Below are positions 25,090 to 39,300 of a DNA stretch of 64,000 bases, one piece after another. This DNA comes from Anas platyrhynchos (lineage: Eukaryota > Chordata > Aves > Anseriformes > Anatidae), in contig NC_092588.1 in NCBI RefSeq assembly GCF_047663525.1, positions 142,684,001-142,748,000 of the forward strand, given 5' to 3'. Below the pieces are notes generated by a model. The model was not told the DNA's origin. It saw only the letters and a program-made list of their open reading frames with translations, and did not search any database. Position numbers and translations under genes: made by a program. The first letter of the stretch is position 1; every line of letters starts with the position of its first letter.

Positions 25090-28000
25090 GCAGTGCCATT
25101 AGCTGGCAAGGCAGTAGGTATTTAATGGTGCTTTTTCAGAGCACATTAAGGCCACTGAAGCCTTCCTGGCTCAGCCACTTCCAGCTGCTCAGGCCTTTCC
25201 AGGCTCCACGCCGCCAGTATTGCACAAGAACTGCCCCACACGGTCACCCTGTGTGCTCAGAACTGCCCTGAGGTCAGGCTGACCAGATGACAGCTCCCTG
25301 ATTAAGTGCTGCTACATGGGGAGGATCAGGCAGTTTCGGTGGCGTGCTCTTTGGGTCATACTGGAGCACGCTGTAATTTCACAGTTACCACTGTTAAGGG
25401 CTGCCTTGCCATGTTTTATGCTGACATCAGCCAGTTATCAGACTGGGACTGACTGGGAGCAGCGGAACCTCATGTCTATAGCAGAAGGTCTGTGCTTCAA
25501 AGCCTATGGAAAAAGAAATCAGCACTGGCCACCCTAAAGGGTAAGTCTCACCTGGTAAGCACCGTTCTTGTGTCATCGTAGAGCAGGTGGTCTGTGGACC
25601 CTTCCTGACCACAAATCTAGTTACATTTTTCCTGTCACTGCAGTTGAAGGGTTCTGTGGTGCTGGTGGACGTCTCTATTTATAAGCTCCTCAGAGATACG
25701 ATGATAAGAGATGATGATGTTTGATGATATATGGTTGTTGTTTAGGGCTAAAAGTCTGACACACTTTCTTTGGGTGCTAGCTGGATGTTGCTGTGTAATA
25801 GGGCAAATATGAGCCACTGAAAAGCCTTTTTCAAAGCTGAAAATGGAGAAGGCAGGAATCACTAAAGGCAGCGTTGGGAAAATGCTGCATCTGGCTTTTC
25901 CTTGCCACAGATCTCTTCATTTCTTTCTGTCAGTTCTCAGCCAAAATGAGTCCTTACCACCAAAATGTGCCTGGAGAAGTGGATCAGGAGCAGTTGTGAG
26001 GGAAGGAGCAGTTTAGGAACACCACTGCTGTAAGAAAGCAAAAACTCTCTAACCATCCAGTTGTGTGCATCTCTCTCAGCTTCTGACTGCCTTGGGTGGT
26101 ACAAAATGGCACATATATTCCTCCTCTCTTCTCTTCAGTGCAGCAACTTCAATAGTATTACCTTATACTGAAAACATATGTGAGGATTGCTGTAGACATC
26201 ATTTCAGCTTGTTCGTTTAATTGGACTAGTGCCCTGCTCTTCAGGTGAGAAGGATGGGGAGTGAAAAGCCTCATCTTGATCTCACAGCTGATCTAGCAAA
26301 GATCTTCTCTGGCCCGCGGAGTGCTGCGGAGGTGAGCTCTGCACCCACGGCTTCTCTGGCATCTTGGGGTTCAGCAGCCAGCGGCGCTGCTGCTACCAGG
26401 TGCACAGCAGAGATGTTTGCTACTAGCTGAGGACCTCAAAAGCAGTATTCATAAAGGGCAAGTAACCTAAAAGCGATTCCCATACTAGTGTCTAGTCAAT
26501 GTGCTCTTTCAGTCATTTTTTTCTTCCTGCTGTTACCATTGAAAGGGACTGGGCTAGTGCCACTGAAACAAAATGCTGCAAAACCAAAACCTGGTAGGTT
26601 TGCTCTGTTGCAATGCTTTTGGCAGACTGTCAAATATATCACTAGAAACTGCCAGATCCAATAGTGTTTTCTCCATGCTAGCCAGTAGGAAATCAATAAC
26701 AGCCCTAATCATGAAAGTACAGAGGGATCATAAGAGAGCAGTAAAACAAGGGAAATTGTGAGTTTGAGCTATCATTGCTGTTGATTCTGGATGGTTTCTG
26801 CTAGTAATTTCATAATGCATCATGAATTTCCATAAGGCAGAGGGCCCAGCACATGCATAAAAAACTTGTGGAATTTTTGTCCATAGGGTTGAATGCTTAA
26901 TATAGGGATTTTTTTTCTTTTTCTTTTTTATCTATGGAAATACAGGCTGAGACTGCAGTAGGGGACAATTAGCCAGGGATAACAGGTTGTCTGGAAAGCC
27001 CCAGTGTGGTACAGATAACCGTAGCCTCTGTACACCCCCAGCCTGAGCAGACAGCCCCTGTAGCTGCCCCAGCAGCCCCTTCAGCTGCCCTAACTCTTTG
27101 GCTTCAGTTAAATAACTCCAGGCTTCCAGGACTCCTGGTGAAACCACGTCTAGTTCCCTGGGAGGGCAGCTCAGAGGTGAGCTGTACTTACCCTAGGAGT
27201 ACGTGGTTCTGCAGGAATCTAGCCTGATTTACAGACAAAAGGGACAGAAGATAATGCTGAATTATGCAGGGTAGGACTCACATAGCCACATCTCGGTGTT
27301 TGCACCAGTGTGCTGTGATGCACAGGAGAGCCATTGATATCTCCCGGATGGCAGCCGGCGGGAGCACTGCAGGGACAGGACACAGCCTGGGAGAAGAAAG
27401 GGCTCCTATTTCCTCTCTGCAGCCTCCTCCACCCTTCTGTGCTCAGCATGAAGTTGAAAGCAAAAGGAGAAGGGCTCTACAATGCTCCTCCGCTGGGACA
27501 ACACTTGTCAGGAGCTGGGGCTCATGCCAGGCCTGAGGAGGAAGCGAAGAGGAAAGAAGCTTCCAGACAGCAATTATAAAACAATCCCAAAAAGCAGACT
27601 TCAGACGGATCCGGTCAGAGCATAGGAAACTATTTATGAACCTATCATGTTCTCTTTCTCAGCAGACTGAGCACTGAGTGCACCGTACGTGGTCAGGTTA
27701 CTTCACCAATACAGGCATACGTACCACTTGCTGCGAGGAAAGGGGACATGCCAGGCAGGAGGATTTCTGCCATGAAAAGGTGTAGGATAGAGAAAAAATG
27801 TAAGGATGACACTGTTTATACAGCAAAAGGGTTACTGAGCTAGGATTAGGCACTCAAGGCTTCGAAAAGGGAGCAAAAAGACACATTACGATGAGTTTTG
27901 ATAGAAGAAAGTAGCAAAGACTTTACAGAGTGAGGAGGAAAAGCACATATCTTTATAACGAAATATTTTGTGTTGGATTTCAGCTGCAATGAAAGTACAG

Positions 28001-31000
28001 GATCTACGGAAAGAAATCCATCCAGCCCTTGGCTGATTACTTTGAGGAATTATTATAGAGTTTATATGCAGTCCCATATCTCGTCTCAGGAGCTATACTG
28101 TACTTCCATTCAGACGCACGCAGCTATAACACATCAAATCCGATCAAAGGCGCGCTCTGTGGCGTCACCAAGATGCATGTTGAACCAGCTCTGAAGGAGA
28201 GTGCAAAACCCCAGAGCTGTAGGAACAATAAATAAAACATCACACTACCAGAGCAATTTTTGGTTTGTTTGTTATTCTTTCCTCAATTTATTCCTCAAGA
28301 GTTCAAGAAGTTCAAGCAAATTCTATACTTTCAACACCTGGGGAGTTCTGTTCTAGCAGAAAATAATCTGTGGTCCTTTGTGAAGGCTTAGTAGTCCAGA
28401 ACTTCTGAATTTGGGATCACTGCTAAACTTGAAATACTTAAATAGTCAATGTGTTATTTTTCTTCTGACATCTATTAGTAAAAGAATAGTCAATCATCTA
28501 GTACATGGCAGTGAGGAGTGCCTGTGTTATTAGCAAGTGGTCAGATTTTATCAGTCTTTGAACACCTTTCCTAAAACCTTTTCTTTCTTCCCCTAAACAA
28601 TCCCGTTTTCACTTGGATTGTATCAGTCTCCATGTCACCAATCAGGAAAAAATAAATTGGACAAGCTTGGAGTTGTATATGCCCCTGAATTAATGTAAGA
28701 ACAATGGAAAATTATACCACCTGTAGATAAGCCATCTGCGTGCTATGAACTCCCAAGACACTGCAACAAGGGCAGTAATGTAAATGATGTCTAGAGAGGA
28801 TGACATCCACTGCCCAGAGCTGCTGGTTACTGTTTCACGTACACCAGGGTATTATTAGGAGATATAATTATGATGATGTAATGTTTGAAATTGTATATCC
28901 CCTTTCCATAGATTTGGGGGGTGGAATTTCTGGGCTGAAATTACCTTAGCGTGGTTGAATTCATCTCTCCCACTAAAAGAGGTTGTATTTATCACCTGCC
29001 TGCAGAATCTATAACAGTGGTACTCCACGCAGGTGGATATACTGTTTGCCACAAGACAGAACTTACAGATGCTATTCAGGAACTGAGATAGATCTCAGTG
29101 GAAACTATTTGCTCGCATAAATATTTGTACAATTTTTCCCAGCAATAAAGCTAAAACTAATAATGGAAGAAAACTAGTGGAGATAGAAGGATAGATGGTG
29201 CAGCCTTGAGATTGATGCTGGTGCAACAGAACTTTCTTTTTTCAAGGCTTGTTTTCAAGCTGGAATTAGAGCTTGCCCACTGCACATCATCAGGAGCCAG
29301 ATCTCCCAGGAGAGTGGGGAAAATGACAATGTCCCTGCTTTTGGCAGCTCTGGTCTCAGACAGGCTTCTGCAGCCTGTGGAGTGCTCCCTGAGTGCCCGC
29401 GCTGTGGAGGATATTTTAAGACTGTCTGAGCAGCTAATAAAGCCACCCCAGCTTTAGTCAAAACAGGATTTTAGGAGCTGCACAAACTCTGTTCTTCACA
29501 AAATAGCACTTGAATCATGTAACTCATTTGCTGTATTGGCAAGTAGATTTCTCTCCTGAAAAAGTACTGCTGAGGAATAATGGCTTAGGAGAGAGATCTT
29601 CAGTCTGAGAGGTGAGAAAATGATAGCCTGTCGTGCTTCCTAAAAAATAGAAGGTCTCAATCTCAGCTTTTGCCCTAGCCCTATCCAACCTCTTGTATAA
29701 ATTAATAGTTAGACCATGCTTCAGTTTTTGCTGATTCTATAACCCTCTGTAGCCTGTACATCCTGCGACAGCCCCCTGTGACATCCAGCCAGAGCTTACA
29801 TGCTCTTTTCAAGATATGCACAGGGGGGTGAAGCTCGTTTTGTTCATGCTAGTTGATTGATTAGGGTATTGTTAATAGCCTCAAATCTTAATTTAATGCA
29901 TCTTCATGGGAGGAAGAAAAACTCCTCTAGTCTTATTTCTTTAAAGGATAAATCTTGGGACCTGCCCTCAGCCTGATTACTCAAACTGGTGGAAGGGCCT
30001 TTACACAGGACCTGTGGGGTAAAAAACAATCTTTTTCTATTCCTGCAACCTCAGGGCTATATTAGCTTCTGTAGCTAATCTTTGGCAATGCCACAGAGCT
30101 GTGAGGGAATGGCTAGCAGACATGAGGAGCCCTGCGCTCTCTAGTAGGAATGAAACCAGGCAGGGTGTGCCCCTGCACTGTCCACTTCCAAAGCACAGAG
30201 ACCATGTAAAATCTCCTTTTGCTGTCCCTGGCAGCACAGCAGGGTCATGCTTTCCACTTGTGTTGAGGAAGAAGTAGGATGTGATTGAGTTTGACTAGAA
30301 TGTGATCTTAGCAGAAAATGCAATTTTAGAATAAAAGGAAGCTATGAAGGACTAGCCAGCATCGCTTACGTCTGTAATATGGGAAAAGTTTTACTTTTAT
30401 GTGCTGGCTAGTAGGCATCTGTCAATCTGTCAAGCAGAAGGCTTATGGGGTCTACAGGTCATAAGGACGTTTTCTAATATCAACTTTCTTTGCTTTTGTA
30501 GTGTTTGTAACACACAACCCAGCACATGGAACTAAAGTTTCACACTAATTCTGCTGCACAGTATGGCTCTCTAGCAATGTCTAGCTCTCTCAAGATGCTT
30601 TCCATCACTAGAAATGTTCTGTAAAGGAGCTTATTTTCTTGTTCCAAATTTGCAGATAATGAAAGGCAGGCAATAATAACATAAATACATACTGTCATTT
30701 TTATAGGTCACCCAGCCAACTGCCTCAAAATTGAACCCTGGCCACAAAATCCCCGTGGTGTGATCTAGCAGCTACATAATAGGGACTTTCTTGTGTGTAC
30801 TCAGCTTAGCCAGAGTGTTATAGCTATTGTTTGTATAGGAAGTTGTATCTCACGAAACATCCCGTAGCCATGTTCAAGGAGAGATCATTTATTTTAAACA
30901 GAAAGGGTAAAGTAAGAAGAGGTCCTAAGCAATTTTAAGCACTGTTGGCCTGCATACGTATTTAAGAAAATGTAATGTTAGAGAACCTGTGTTTGCTTAT

Positions 31001-34000
31001 TTGGCTAGACATTAAGTTGTTGCTAAGATTTCAAGGCACAGGGAGTTTTTGATTCTTTCAGACCTTTCAGTCCAGTGGAAAAGCCTCCTCTGGTTTCCTG
31101 ACTAGCTTCCTCTGCATTACCTCCTCTCCACAAATTGTCCTCTGTGGTCAAACCTGTATCCTGACTTCAGGCCACAGCTCTCTCTGTTGCCAAGATCCCT
31201 CCAGCTAGGTGAACTCTAACAGGACCTCCCTGAGAACACCTCTGCCCTAATTCTTTCCTACATCCATGTTCCTTTATACAAAGAAGCTAATATTTTCTGA
31301 TAAATGACATCATCCTTCCTACAGAAGTGCAGGGAAATACTGGAGTACCTCAAATAGCTCAAGATGGTGACTGTTGGTTAACATTAATGTGTTATTTTTG
31401 AAAATAAAGAGAAACTTCCAGCCAGTTCTGCCTACACAAGTCCATGAGCACATCCTGAATAGCAAAATATTATGTGAAAATACTTCCCTGGGTAGCGTTG
31501 AACATTCTCCATTGAGAAACAACACACTGAATCAGATTAAATGAGCAAAAGCTTACTGAAAATATATGCTTGCATTTGCTTGTTGACTGAGTATTAAATA
31601 TTCAGGTGATGCACCAGAAACCACAGTTGAAAACAAATATTTATTTTTTTTTTTTTTAAAGGAGACAAAAACAACAGAAGACTAAAAAACAGGAAATACG
31701 TGCAAGGAATCACTGTGGAGCGTGAAGGAAACAGGGTGCATGATGTATGAGGGGAAAACATTATGAGTTAGCTCTGCTTATACAGAAAATCACTGTGAGA
31801 TTTATTAGTAGCTCCCCAGGAACAACACCAAGCCCTGTATAAGTGGGCAGTGAATGAAAACAGGAGGTCTGGTACTGGACTGCTAACGAGTTACATCCTC
31901 CCATGCTCAATGTGTGCATTCAGATGTTAAGACATACACAGATTCAAAATAGCAAAAGCCCATGATGAATTAGTTCTAAAAAAAGTTGCTAGGTTCCTAG
32001 AAGACAATTTAACGTCAAGCTTTTTTTTGTCCTATGGAGAAGGTCTAATAATTTCTTAATACCCTATGAAGAATTTACCTAATTTCACAAACTACAGTTG
32101 CACATAAACACGCTGAAACAGACTGTAAATTTCAGAAATGATCTGCAATTAAAAATTTTACATGAACCTTGTCTTGCTGGCATTTCAGTCAAGAAGAGAT
32201 TACTTTCAGTGTTCTTCACAGGAGCTGAAAAAAGTTTAAAACATGTAGTGATAATAACTCTTTATATTCAGTAATGAAAATGAAAAGGCACCACTGTGTT
32301 AGCAGTCTGCTAAGAGCTGGGTAACATAGAAGACCTGAAATTCACTGAAAAACCAACAACCAAACAAACTCAAAAGCCCACAGAAGCCCAGAACTGGCTT
32401 GCTGGAGAAAAGCCCCATAGCACATTTGCTGTGATGCAATATCAACAGATATTTATGCATCGTCAAATATTAATTATGACAGAGACATAAGCATCGTGCC
32501 TTGAAAAAATATTTTGTTTGAGGATTGTGCACAGATTATTAAAAGGGCAAAGCAAACAGGAAATTATTCATACCACAGGGCTTTGGAATCTCCTGCCACT
32601 TAAATGGATGAACATACTGTGCCTCATCACCTCCAATTATGATGGGAATGATTTAAACGCGTATTATCTTATTCAAGCAACTGTGAATGCAAAAGATACA
32701 AAAGATCAAAGGATAAAATACGTGCTAGAAGACCTGTAAAAGTGCTTCCAAAGCGCAGCATGCTTTTAGGGCCTCGGGTGGAAAGCTCAAATGACAAATG
32801 GAAACCAAAGGCTTTAAAGTCCTTAGCAAATACTAAATATCAATTTGTAATTGAAACACTTGTGGGAAAAACCACTTTGACACAATGGATGGTGCACGAT
32901 GGAACAAAAGATCTTAAAGGCAGAATACAAGGCCTTGGGGACCCCAGTAGTATACCCGAAGACTAAATGACAGATCTGAAAACTGTAACTTCATTCAGGC
33001 TACCGGATGCACCACAAACAGAAAGTTGAGCAGACGAAACCAGAGAATCAAGGGGAAGTATTACAGTGATGCAGGAAACCCAGTGGAAAAGTAATATTTT
33101 CAAACCCAAGGGAACAAAAAACTATGTGTAACTATATATATTGTATAACTGAGGAGGATTAGGTGAAAGACAAGGAATAATCCTCTCATGCCAGGAAAAT
33201 TCAGTCATCTAATTCAAACTCCTGATCCAGAAGAAAATATTTTGGTTTGTTTGCAAGAGTTTTGGCTTACATGTTGTCATGAGGAGATGACAGAAGATTA
33301 TACTTAATGTTGCTATCCAGGACATTAAGTCTGAGCACTGTTTGGAGACAGATGTCACCAAGAAAAACTCAATCTGTTGTAGGGAAAATTCTTGCCTGCA
33401 GAAGTAGGGCTGGTTTTATCTTTCAACCATTTCAGAAGTTTTGTGATTTTGCAGAAATGAATACCATTGGACCCTGTTCTAATGCAGGTCTCCAGGCATT
33501 AGCGCAGTGGAAATACAGAAATAATTGGAAATCAGTACCTCAGCTTGGTATTAAAGTGGCTTACTCATTTACTGGCACTGTTTCATATCAATTGAGAGGT
33601 AAGGAAAAAGATTATGAACATTAGCTGTAGATTCCCGTTGCAATTTTTGCAAGGGTATAAGGGTAGTTTTAGCATCATTACATTTTGACTGTGCCCATCT
33701 ATATTTTGGCTTCAGAGATTGTATTTTGCCTTTGCTTTCTCTTCTAAATTGTTGTTCAAGGTTGATGTGTTACATGATTTCTGGTTGGCTTCTACCTCAG
33801 AGCTGCACTTCAGCAATTGTTAGAGCCTCCCCCAAGGTTTATATATAACTTTCAGAAGAAAGGGATTATACAAATACATTATAAAATCATTATAATTGTT
33901 TATGATGGGCTTGGTAGGAAGAAGTACTGACTACCTGCACCTCTTAAAAAAGAGTTGCAACACATCCCCAGCGTGCATCAACGGGAAGTTTTGTAATAAT

Positions 34001-34930
34001 AACATTACAAACACTAGAGAAATGTGATGAAAGTGCAAAAGTGTTACTCAACCATGCTACTGCAAATGCTTCCAAAACCCTGAAGTAGTGCAGTTTTTAT
34101 AGGGGACGATCTAATGATGCACACTGTTTGTTATTATGCTGCCATGGCCACCTAGTGAGGAAAGTGCTTAAAAGAAAGTGAATATAGACGGCACAGCTAC
34201 ACCAGCCTTGGCATCGGTCCTCTGTTGGACGTGGAAACAAAGGTCTTTTGCCGAGTATGTTGGTGGATAAATTAAGCTGTGCTCCTGAAGGAGAGGAGGA
34301 TGTCACATTCCTTGAGCTGTATTTATTTTGTAATCTCATACATTCAGCGATGCCCAAACTTTGGAGACACTTCAGCCAGGTGCTCCATCTGCTGGAGGTC
34401 CCACCACGGACAAACAGCCCATCCTGTGCCAAATGCCCATTTCCACTGCCTCCTTTTGTCACAGTCATGCTACATTAAAGTAGTTGCTACATGGATTCTC
34501 TCATAGGTTTGCAATATTCCTATCTTATCAGCTGGCTTTTGTGTTTGGGCAACCCTTGACCCACACGGTTATTACTACTATGAGTACTGCGGCTTTTTCT
34601 TGATTGGAAACCAATTACTTAACATGCAAACAACAAAGACATAGGACTGGGAGCGTGTAATTGACTGCCTGACCGAGGAGATCACAGGAACGCTAACATG
34701 ACGAACCTCTGAGTCACGGCGAGTCTCTTGGAGAGGCTGAGAGGAAAGGAAACTCACATATGTAGTGAAAACTTCAGTCACCACCAAGGCAGGTTACATA
34801 TGTCCAGACATGGTGCTAGGATTGAAGGTTTGGATGTCATAAACAACTTCTCCATTAAACGGGTAGCTTGTGACAAGTGGAAGAACAATTCTTCATTTTG
34901 TCCTGAATTTGAAAACAATTTTTTATTTTT
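25090..34930. other. Intergenic, no gene recognised
   Basis: Frames here are below about 125 codons and show no domains. A possible ancient SINE lies at about 30655-30750. The 32400-32560 part is AT-rich with an ATTTATGCAT POU-like site and may be a conserved noncoding element, unproven. A T-run lies at 31643-31659. Confidence 0.5.
30655..30780 (+). repeat. Possible ancient MIR-like SINE
   Basis: GCAGATAATGAAAGGCAG, then GGTCACCCAGCCAAC and TTGAACCCTGG resemble the MIR order (GAGGAAACTGAGGC, GGTCACACAGC, GAACCCAGG). Weak. Confidence 0.27.
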
Positions 34931-34934
34931 TATT

Positions 34935-35122
34935 TTTTACTGTGAATGTGGTCCAACACTGGAACAGGTTGCCTAGAGTGGTTGTGGAATCTCCACCTAT
35001 GGAGATATTCTAAACCTGACTGGACATGGTCCCGAGCAACCTGCTCTAGCTGACCCTGCTCGAGCATGGTGTTGGACCAGACAATCTCCAAAGGTCCCCT
35101 TCAACTTCACTAATTCTGTAAT
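34935..35122 (+). repeat. CR1 LINE 3' fragment
   Basis: GGAACAGGTTGCCTAGAG, GGAGATATTCTAAACC, GAGCAACCTGCTCTAGCTGA, GTTGGACCAGACAATCTCC and the end ATTCTGTAATAC match a CR1 3' region. Confidence 0.92.
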
Positions 35123-35409
35123 ACTGCAAAAATGTGGAGCTCCACTGAAATGAGGAAAATACAAATGAATATAAACTACAGCAAGTATATACAAAAGCAG
35201 AATAATGCAAAATTTTAAAAAATGTAAGAAACAAATAACAAAACACAAAAACAAACTGATAATAAATTCCTTATCAAACATGTCAGAAGAAGGAAACTTA
35301 CCAAAGAAGTCATGATCAGTCAAGTTATACAAAGGAAGTCAGGAAAGACGTGGTAGTACATTCAGAATAAACAAACCAAACCAAAACAAACAAGAAGACA
35401 TCTAAAAAG

Positions 35410-35434
35410 GAGTTTGTTTGTTTGTTTGTTTTTC
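35410..35434 (+). repeat. (GTTT)n microsatellite
   Basis: About five GTTT units ending in TTTTT. Confidence 0.85.
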
Positions 35435-35829
35435 CCCTGTGATTCTGTTTAAAAATACTAAAAGGACATCCATAGTGAAGAGCTCTGCTGTGGTTGTTAC
35501 CACTGCAAAATGACTAAGTGGGCAGGATTTCAGATGCATAAACACTGGTTAAAATGTAGGAATCAAAGGATAGGAATAAAGAGGCAATGGAAGGAAGTAG
35601 AAAAAATTACAATACATAATTCTATGAAAATATCAGCACAGGCCTACGTGGTGGCCAATAAAACAAACAGACCATTAGAAAATACTAGAAAATACCCATA
35701 GAATAAAAGAGAAAACACACCATTCCTTGGGGACACTCCTATTTTGTGTACTTTGTATAGTTCTAGTCTTCGCATCTGAAAAAGGATCCAGGAGGACAGT
35801 CACTGTACAGGAAGTGAAAACAGGATAAT

Positions 35830-36390
35830 TAAAATTATAAAGACATCCATATGAGGAATGATTAAATAGATCAGGATTCCTCTGGCTGAAAAAACAGAAC
35901 TATGAGAGGAGGTGATGGTGATCTACGGGATCACGTGTGGCATAGAGTAAATTAATAGACAGTTGCTCACTGACACTTCTAATATGAGAAGGGAAATAAA
36001 TTAAAGTAGCAGGTGGGAAATAAAATTAAAAGAAGGATGTCTATGCAGCTAAGCTGTGCAATTCTTTGTGGCAGGAGGCTCTAGATGGTATACATTATTA
36101 TGGGTTCAAAAAACATGGAGGAGAAAGCATCTTTGATGAAGAAAAACGCAGCTACTGTCGAAGAGAACTGCAGCTATTATGTACGATGACACCATCACCA
36201 CAGGCTCCAAACGCCCTGGGTCACAAAGTGCTGAAGGCTGCAGTAACATCCTGGGGACGTACCATTACTTGCTCTTGCCTAGGCTCTACTGCCAGTCACT
36301 GGAGACAGACGGACTTTGATCGGACCTGACAAAACTGTTCGCCACGGTAGGCCTTGGTCTGACCCCATCTGAATTCCAATTTCTGCATGC
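35830..36390 (+). repeat. Ancient CR1/L3-like LINE remnant
   Basis: Ordered weak matches to old amniote CR1 elements: GAGGAGGTGATGGTGATCTA, AATTAATAGACAG, TTCTTTGTGGCAGGAGG, GGGTTCAAAAAACATGG and, near the end, CCTTGGTCTGACCCCATCTG (compare the GGTCTGACCCAGTATGG end of turtle CR1). It is much more diverged than the avian CR1 copies here, so probably an older insertion. Confidence 0.65.
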
Positions 36391-36399
36391 ATTTCTTCT

Positions 36400-39300
36400 A
36401 GTGATTGTTAGAGATTTAATAAAGATTGCTGTTTGGCTTACTTGGCAATCACTGCCTTGATATCGTGTCTCTGTCCTTTGCCCACTGGATCCTCTGGTTT
36501 GTCACGATTGCTTCATACAGTGTTGTGCAAAAGGTGAGATGCTGACGAGTGGGGTTACTTAATCCACCCGGTGCCAATTTAACAGCTAATCCTGCAGGCG
36601 CATGCGACCACAGGCTAGATGAGGTACGTTAAACCTTCAGAAGGGATTATCGATAAGATGATCCCAAAGCAGAGATGGGGTTATCCCTCCCCTTCCCCCC
36701 TTAATGTTATCCGTTACTAAAAGCAATTGGAGAAGGCTAAATGAATTCATTATTTCTTAAATGGAAAGTAACTCCATTCCTCCATTCCCAATTTTCCTCC
36801 CTTAAAACGATCATTAGAAGTTGTGTGGTGCTTAGCGGCCAGCCAGGTTAAACCTCAAAAAAAAAAAAAAGAAAAAAAAAAGTACATCCTCTTGAAAAAC
36901 AAGAACATTTATTTCAGAACAACTGTTTTCTGAACAGGAATGCCAGTTGCCTTGCTTGTGGGAAATACAATTTTTTATAGAAAGGTACTGCACACAGATA
37001 CATGCCTGCTTTGCCTCCTCTAGGAAGTTTATGGTATTCATAAAAAGCATCTCCAGCTCTCCCGCCAACATATGAAGTCCAAAGCAAATCCTAAAGTGGC
37101 TTTTGAAAAATTCATGAAGCAATGTGGAAATAGTAAGCTTTGGAAAAGTATCACTACTTCTTATTTCATTAAGACCCAGAGGAAATACTTCATGTGAACC
37201 TGGTCTGCCAAATATTCACTTTTTGTGTGTCTCTTCTGATCTTTGTGGTAGATACATTATACATGGTGCTACTCTGGATACAAATACATTTGCCATGAAC
37301 AAAGAACAATTCAGAACACCAACTGCTCAATATGTTCATGAAGTGCATATCAAGTTCAGCTGCAGGAAAACTCTAATATCCTGTTCTTTCTGTGTCCTTT
37401 GTAAACTGTTGTCTCACCATTTTCAATATTGATGTACAGTATTTGGTAGATGTACTTCAAATATCAAAGCTGTTTTCTTCTTATTTAAAATGTAATTAAT
37501 GTTTTATAGGGAATCTGACAATCATAAACAGGAATCCACTTCCATATCATTATTATTTACGTTTTTGAACAATTGCTTTAGAGATATCTTAAAAAGAATA
37601 TTTAGGTCATCCAGTCTAATAGCTGCCCTTGATTTAAAAGTTCATGCAGGAAGATAAACTGTAATTTTTAAGACTACTGCTTGCATTAGTTGGGATTAAA
37701 TGATTAAGCAATTTATCTGAACAAAATTCAATGGAACTAGGAGGTGGTTAGTCTTTTTCACCATTTTCCGCTAGGGAATTAAGAGGTAGTGTGTCTTGAA
37801 TATTACATTAAGTATTGAGCAAAATAACAGCATTTCAAAGCATGCAACTACATATTTCTATTATCTTCAGCAAGCAGATTATTCCAGCACAGAATCTGTA
37901 ATCCACTCATGATCATTATGCAAGATTCACTTAATGATCTTCGAAATACATGCTGGTTTTCTCTGAAAAATGCTGTTATTATCACTCTCATATACAGCCT
38001 TAGCATTTTGAGTGGCTGCAATGCTTTTTTTTGTTGTTGTTCTTCCCCAAACTGCTGCCTCCCATCTGTTGCATCCCCAGTGCTGTGTGTAATCCACTTT
38101 TTAAAACTGTGTTGACTATAAGCAGTGTATTTTAATTGCCCAGAGCTAATGTGCTTATAGTCTTAAACCCCCCTTACTGTCCACAGAAACTGAGCAGACA
38201 CTGAAGGAATCAACAGATGGGTGCGCTCAGCTCTAGCTGCTGTTGGAGAGGGAGACAAGGAGAGAAACCTATGCAGTTGCTTCATAAAAATATGCTGGAT
38301 TCTTTAGAAAAGCAGAGGCCAGCCACAGCAAGGTCACGTTCATTTCAATATGGTCTTGAGAAGCCCTGCCTGGAGTTCTGGGACTTCTGCAGCACTTTCA
38401 CTCCTTGCTGTTACTTGCTGAATGTGAAAGCATACAGATGTGCTTGCTTTGTTTAAGGATGTCACACAGAAAAGGAACTTCCCTGAATCTGACGCATGTG
38501 ATGATAGTCACTCTTACAAACTTTGCAAATTGCTGTGTGAAGAAGAGCAAAAGAATGAGCGCGTGTATGTGCATTGTTTCTGCTAGGAGTGACTGATGAG
38601 CTTAGTGATCCGGCTTGTTTCACCATGAATCATAACTCCTGACCCACTGCCAGGATAATACAAATTGTGGGTCAGACACACGATCTGGAAATGGGATAGC
38701 AGGATTTGTCTTTACAACAGGAGACTGTAGAGTGCTGTCAACATCCTTCTGAAGTGGCTGAGCTTCTTTGCTTCTGCTGGACATTGTGCAGAGTTGGCAC
38801 AACCAATAATATCCTTGCAGCTATCAATGAATCAAGGACTTAGCACCCAGAGATGTGCATCCTCCTGAAACTTTTGTGTACTTAAACAGCATAAACAGAA
38901 CCTATAATTTTCAAGGCCTGACTTTACTGGTAATGGCATTAGTGATACAAGACAGGAGGAAAGCCATACAGTTATGTAGCCACTCTCTCATCAGGAAAGT
39001 CACAGCTCAAGCTAAACTAGGCAGTGCTTACATGGAAAACACAAACCAGTGTCTCCTCCATCAAATCAGTCCTTGCTATTTCTGTTGTCTTCTGTAGCAA
39101 ATATAATTACTCCCATATTTATGCCACAGAAGCTAAAGCAGATGGTTCAGGTCAAGTGACCAAAGGCTCCCAGGCACAGAATTCAGACGCAGAATGAGCC
39201 CAAGTTGTTTACTCCAGGTTGTCTCTCATGTTACTGACTCATTTCTGACACACTCATCTTTGTTGCTAAGGTTACACCGCAGCTAGCTCAGCAGGGAGGA

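Noticed and set aside
34097..34468. 123-codon - strand frame
   Set aside because: No family features and overlapped by equally long + strand frames.
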